From Egicoccus sp035462025 (GTDB taxonomy: Bacteria; Actinomycetota; Nitriliruptoria; Nitriliruptorales; Nitriliruptoraceae), in assembly GCA_035462025.1 (NCBI GenBank), contig DATHUR010000181.1:1-64000 (forward strand): a DNA stretch of 64,000 bases. The letters run 5' to 3'. The translations under genes and the position numbers were made by a program. Shown here piece after piece: positions 60,567 through 64,000 of this stretch; within the stretch, counting starts at the first letter, position 1; each line of letters begins with the position of its first letter. Below the pieces are notes generated by a model. That model saw only the letters and a list, made by a program, of their open reading frames with translations, did no database searches and was not told the origin of the DNA.

Positions 60567-61634
60567 CTAGACGTAGCGTTCCAACAGCGATGCCTCGGCG
60601 AGGCGGCGCAGGCCGTCCTGGATGGTGCGGGCACGAGCCTCGCCGACCCCCTCGACGTCGTCGAGTTCGGCGATCGAGGCCTCCATGATCCGCGGCAGGT
60701 TGCCGAACCGGTTGACGAGGCGTTCGACCACGCGGGGTGGCAGGCGCGGGATCCGCGACAGCAACCGGTAGCCGCGGGGGGTCACCGGCTTGTCGAGCTC
60801 CTCCTCGTCGTAGGCGAGGATCGCCGCGACCAGTTCGCTGTCGAGCAGATGGTCGGTCGAGAGCGCAGCGACGTCGTCGAGCACGCGGCTGAGCTTGCGG
60901 CGGCGGTCGGCGAGGTAGTCGCGCACCACCAGTTCGCGGTCGTCGCCGACCGAGGCGACCAGTTCGTCGAGCTGGAGCTGGATCAGGCGACCCTCGGAGC
61001 CGAGTTCGACCACGTGGTCCTCGACCTCGAGCGCGATGCGCCGCAGCATCTCGGCGCGTTGCAGGGTCAGCACGACGTCACGCACGGTGACGGTGTCCTC
61101 GACCTCGCGGGCGGCCAGCGTGGCCGAGACCTCGTCGAGGCGGGCGCGGTAGCGCTCGAGCGTCGACAGCGCCTGGTTGGCCCGGAACAGCAGGGCCGAC
61201 ACCTCTTCGACGGTGTGGCGCTTCTTGCCGTAGTACAGCGTCACCATGCCCATCGACTCGGACACCGCGATGACCGGTTCGCCGGTCTGGCGGGCGGTCC
61301 GCGCGGCCGAGCGGTGGCGCGTGCCGGTCTCGGAGGTCTCGATGGTGGGGTCGGGCACGAGGTGGACGTTGGCCCGCAGGATGCGCTGGGCGTCGCCGTC
61401 GAGGACGAGCGCGCCGTCCATCTTGGCCAACTCGGCCACACGCTGGCTGGTGGCGCCGATGTCGATCACGAAGCCGCCGGAGACGACGGCCTCGATCTCG
61501 GGGGTCCAGCCGATCACGATCAGCGCGCCACGTCCGGCGCGGATCACCCGCTCGATGCCCTCGCGCAGGGGCGACCCGGGCGCGAGCATGGCGAGGACGT
61601 TGCGCAGGCCCTCGTCGCGGGTCGCCTCGGGCAC
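60567..61634 (-). CDS. disA: DNA integrity scanning diadenylate cyclase
   Basis: This 355-residue protein makes cyclic di-AMP and scans DNA. The DAC domain has the DGA motif in KMDGALVLDGD near residue 79 and the RHR motif in TGTRHRSAARTA near 105. A helical spine follows, then a C-terminal HhH domain (NLPRIMEASIAELDDVEGVG). GTG 61634 is chosen because GGAGGAG lies 6 nt upstream and the length then matches other DisA proteins; frames from TTG 61679 are possible. It is followed by a structured element and then carD. Confidence 0.95.
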   Translation of the reverse strand: MPEATRDEGLRNVLAMLAPGSPLREGIERVIRAGRGALIVIGWTPEIEAVVSGGFVIDIGATSQRVAELAKMDGALVLDGDAQRILRANVHLVPDPTIETSETGTRHRSAARTARQTGEPVIAVSESMGMVTLYYGKKRHTVEEVSALLFRANQALSTLERYRARLDEVSATLAAREVEDTVTVRDVVLTLQRAEMLRRIALEVEDHVVELGSEGRLIQLQLDELVASVGDDRELVVRDYLADRRRKLSRVLDDVAALSTDHLLDSELVAAILAYDEEELDKPVTPRGYRLLSRIPRLPPRVVERLVNRFGNLPRIMEASIAELDDVEGVGEARARTIQDGLRRLAEASLLERYV

Positions 61635-61753
61635 CCGGCCCTCCTCCGGTCGTTCGGTGGCACGGCCGGGCACGGTCAAGCGTGAGTTGCGCGGCCGCCG
61701 CGCAGACTACTGGACGAGCGCGCAGTGATGCCGAGCACCCGGGGACCACACGA

Positions 61754-63316
61754 TCACGTTCCCGGGGTCGTGGACACCCCCAGCCAGCCGGCCAGTCCCG
61801 CGTCGGGCCCGTCGAGGTCGAACGCGGCGACCTCGAGGGCGACGTCGCGGACCTGGTTCAGGAAGTCGGCGTGGCCGCCCCGGGCGGGGTCCTCGTGGGT
61901 GTCGATCGCGTGGCCGAGCAGCAGTGTGGCGGCGCGGCCGTCGTCCTTGAGGCGCAACACGCGCCCCAGCCGCTGGATCAACTGCCGCCGCGTGCGGAAC
62001 GCGGCGAGCACGACCGCGACGTCGGCGTCGGGGACGTCCACGCCCTCGTCGAGGACGCGCGGCGCCACCAGCGCGTCGATGCGTCCGCGCCGGAACTGGG
62101 CCAGCCGGATGCGCCGCTTGTCGTCGGCGAGGCCGCCGTGGAGGGTCTCGGCGTGAACCCCACCACGGACGAGTTCGGCGGCCGCGTCCTCGGCCTGCTC
62201 GACGGTGTCGGTGAACACCAGGCTGCGCCGGCCCGCCAGCCCCGGGGCCGCCGCGGCGCAGATGGCCAGCTTTCCGGCGCACGCGGCGGCGACCTCGCGC
62301 CGCTCCCGCACGCGGACCAGGTACTCGCGGCACGCCCGCACCTGCGCCCCCTCGGCGGAAGGGGCCGCTGCGGCGACCACGGCGGACACGGCGGCGAACA
62401 GCTTGCGCGGGTCCTTGGGCATCCCCAGCCCGCCGACCAGTTCACGGTGCAGTTGGCGGGTACGGGCGTCGGCGCGGTCATAGGCGTCGCGTTCATCGCC
62501 CCGCAGTCGCACCCCGACGGTGGCGATCCGGAACGGGGCGACGGTGCCGTCGGCCACGGCCCGGTCGTAGCCGTAGCGATGCACCACCGCGCCGAAGTAG
62601 GGCTCGAGCACCTCGAGGAGGCCGTCGTCGTTGCGCTCGTAGGTGGCGGTCAGGGCCAGCCGCATCGGAAACGCCTCGTGGAGCGCCGCGCCCCAGGTCG
62701 GCGCGCCGTAGCGGTGGGCCTCGTCGGCCACCAGCAGTCCGAGCGTCCCCGGCGGCGGCTCGATCGGCACCGTCGCCGCCGAGTGCGGCGTGGACACGAC
62801 CACGTCGCGCTCGAACAGGTCGTCACGGCTGCCACCGCCGAGCCGGCCGACGCGCAGATCGGGAGCGGCGGCCCGCAACTCGCGGACCCACTGGTCCTGC
62901 AGTTCGAGCGTCGGCGCGAGCACGAGCGTGCGGCCGCCGCGGTCGGCGACGATCCGGATCGCCGCCATCGCCAGCCGCGTCTTGCCGGTACCCGTGACCG
63001 CCTCGACCACGCCGCGGCCGGTCGCCGACCAGGCCGCGAGCGCCTCGGCCTGCCAGTCACGCAACTGCAGCAGGTCGAGCCGTTCCCGCGTCTCGGTGGC
63101 GGCGGGTACCTCGTCGACGGCGGCGGGATCGAGCGACCAACGGGGCTTGAGCGGATCCCCGTCGGTGACGAACCGGGGATCGCGTTCCAGCAACCGCTCG
63201 ACCATGGCACGCGGCAGCCGGCGGTCCCCGCCGGCCCGCAGTTCCCGCAGCAGCAGCGGCACGGTCAGGGACCCTCGCTCGTCGAGCAGATCGCGCATCC
63301 GCGCCGCGAGGTCCAT
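61754..63316 (-). CDS. SSL2/XPB-like superfamily II DNA helicase
   Basis: This 520-residue protein has an N-terminal helical domain followed by Walker A TGTGKTRLA, Walker B DEAH (LLVADEAHRYGAPTW), motif III LTATY, and C-terminal motifs LDEGVDVPDADV and QRLGRVLR. This arrangement matches bacterial DEAD/DEAH SSL2-type helicases. DNA repair is a plausible role because the gene starts 2 bp after the mutY stop. The ribosome-binding site is weak, consistent with translational coupling. Confidence 0.88.
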   Translation of the reverse strand: MDLAARMRDLLDERGSLTVPLLLRELRAGGDRRLPRAMVERLLERDPRFVTDGDPLKPRWSLDPAAVDEVPAATETRERLDLLQLRDWQAEALAAWSATGRGVVEAVTGTGKTRLAMAAIRIVADRGGRTLVLAPTLELQDQWVRELRAAAPDLRVGRLGGGSRDDLFERDVVVSTPHSAATVPIEPPPGTLGLLVADEAHRYGAPTWGAALHEAFPMRLALTATYERNDDGLLEVLEPYFGAVVHRYGYDRAVADGTVAPFRIATVGVRLRGDERDAYDRADARTRQLHRELVGGLGMPKDPRKLFAAVSAVVAAAAPSAEGAQVRACREYLVRVRERREVAAACAGKLAICAAAAPGLAGRRSLVFTDTVEQAEDAAAELVRGGVHAETLHGGLADDKRRIRLAQFRRGRIDALVAPRVLDEGVDVPDADVAVVLAAFRTRRQLIQRLGRVLRLKDDGRAATLLLGHAIDTHEDPARGGHADFLNQVRDVALEVAAFDLDGPDAGLAGWLGVSTTPGT

Positions 63317-63318
63317 CG

Positions 63319-64000
63319 TCAGTGCGGCAGGGAGAGTTGGCCGTCGACGTACTCGGCCAGGCCGTCGGCGACCAGGCCGTCGGCGACACGGCCGGCACGG
63401 TCGGGATCGTCGGGCCAGCCGGTGACGTCGGCGACCCTGGTCCGCTCGACCGGTCCGGTGCGCAGTGCCTGCACCAGCCGGCCACGGCCCTGCCGGTCGG
63501 ATCCTTCGAACCGCGACTGCGGCGTCGACACGCCGGCGCTGCCGTCGGCCGGATCCGGGTCGGGCAGGCCGGCGCGGTACCAGGCGCACTCGACCTGGAG
63601 CGGGCACGCCTCGCAGCGGGGCCGTCGCTTGACGCACACGGTCGCGCCGAGATCGAGGACCGCCTGGTTGTGTTCCCAGGCCTGCCCCGGCGGAACCTGC
63701 GCGTCGGCCAGGACCTGCGCCTCGCGGGGTCCGAGCCGGCGGCCGGCCACGGCCCGCGCCAGCACACGCGCGGCGTTGGTGTCCAGCACGCCGTGGTCGC
63801 GTTCGAAGGCGAAGGCCAGGACCGCCCTGGCCGTGTAGGGGCCGATCCCGGGCAGGGCGAGCAGCGCAGCGAGGTCGTCCGGCAGTTCACCACCGTGGCG
63901 TTCGACGACGGCGGTCGCGGCGCGGTGCAGGTTGAGGGCCCGGCGGTTGTAGCCCAGGCCGGCCCACAGGCGCACGACCTCGCCGGGCGCCGAGTCGGCG
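63319..64000 (-). CDS. mutY: A/G-specific adenine glycosylase (N-terminus beyond window edge)
   Basis: The 227 visible codons cover most of MutY, which removes adenine mispaired with 8-oxoguanine. Seen are WAGLGYNRRALNLH, the HhH ALPGIGPYTARAVLAF, the catalytic Asp region GVLDTNAARVLAR and the 4Fe-4S motif CVKRRPRCEACPLQVEC with C-x6-C-x2-C-x5-C spacing. A short C-terminal region follows instead of a clear NUDIX-like domain. The reading frame continues past position 64000. The downstream helicase gene is almost contiguous. Confidence 0.93.
   Translation of the reverse strand, partial: ADSAPGEVVRLWAGLGYNRRALNLHRAATAVVERHGGELPDDLAALLALPGIGPYTARAVLAFAFERDHGVLDTNAARVLARAVAGRRLGPREAQVLADAQVPPGQAWEHNQAVLDLGATVCVKRRPRCEACPLQVECAWYRAGLPDPDPADGSAGVSTPQSRFEGSDRQGRGRLVQALRTGPVERTRVADVTGWPDDPDRAGRVADGLVADGLAEYVDGQLSLPH

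Overview
The window is a very G+C-rich, gene-dense stretch of an actinobacterial chromosome. The long kgd-type 2-oxoglutarate decarboxylase with its fused E2-like domain, the carD-ispD-ispF-cysS-rlmB block next to disA and mutY, a DUF3263 protein, a nitrobindin-like protein and a CysO-like sulfur carrier are all actinobacterial hallmarks. An S8 protease carrying three S-layer-homology domains and a Spo0H/SigH-type sigma factor suggest a deep-branching lineage such as Nitriliruptoria, Euzebya or Egibacter. That placement is inference from gene content only. No phage, insertion sequence, integrase, rRNA or CRISPR array was seen. Two tRNA genes (Arg-CCT and Thr-TGT) are present.

Layout. 1-14 kb: the end of a charged coiled-coil gene, a DEAD-box RNA helicase, a three-gene flavin operon (luciferase-like monooxygenase, FMN reductase, FAD monooxygenase), a quinone oxidoreductase, a YpfJ-type metalloprotease, a HerA/DUF853 ATPase, a GlcD-like FAD oxidase and the large secreted S8-SLH protease. 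14-18 kb: tRNA-Arg, a YCII protein and the Leloir galactose genes galK, galE and galT. 18-27 kb: a membrane protein, metG, a VOC protein, two overlapping dynamin-like GTPases, an OFA-type MFS transporter and a DUF4032 kinase-like protein. 27-36 kb: an orphan UgpC-type sugar ATPase divergent from a GH13 glucosidase and PfkB sugar kinase, an orphan NuoF, a DUF4015 lipoprotein, an alpha/beta-hydrolase-like protein and a solitary AbiEi-DUF559 gene. 36-46 kb: kgd, then two MecA-type penicillin-binding proteins with an HhH-GPD protein, a tiny membrane protein and RimK between them. 46-54 kb: a CoA-disulfide-reductase-like flavoprotein, nitrobindin, an FKBP isomerase, a CaCA antiporter, two Pro/Glu-rich envelope proteins, a CysO-like protein, a response regulator, DUF3263, tRNA-Thr and an S9 peptidase. 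54-64 kb: sigH, rlmB, cysS, ispF, ispD, a YacL-like PIN-TRAM protein, carD, disA, an SSL2-like helicase and mutY (cut by the window edge), all on the minus strand.

How the genes work together. galKET convert galactose to UDP-glucose and glucose-1-phosphate. UgpC would energise sugar import, feeding the GH13 glucosidase and PfkB kinase. IspD and IspF belong to the MEP isoprenoid route. CarD, SigH and DisA point to transcription control and genome-integrity signalling. The MecA-type transpeptidases, SLH protease, lipoprotein and LytR_C protein are cell-envelope functions.

The most interesting non-coding signal is two pairs of 18-bp ACTGGG/CCCAGT palindromes. Both pairs have an identical 62-bp period, and they bracket the single AbiEi-DUF559 gene. 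Other signals worth checking are a structured element with covarying arms found just downstream of both rlmB and disA, a hairpin covering the ribosome-binding site of the SLH protease, and a perfect 18-bp operator-like palindrome between ugpC and the GH13 gene.
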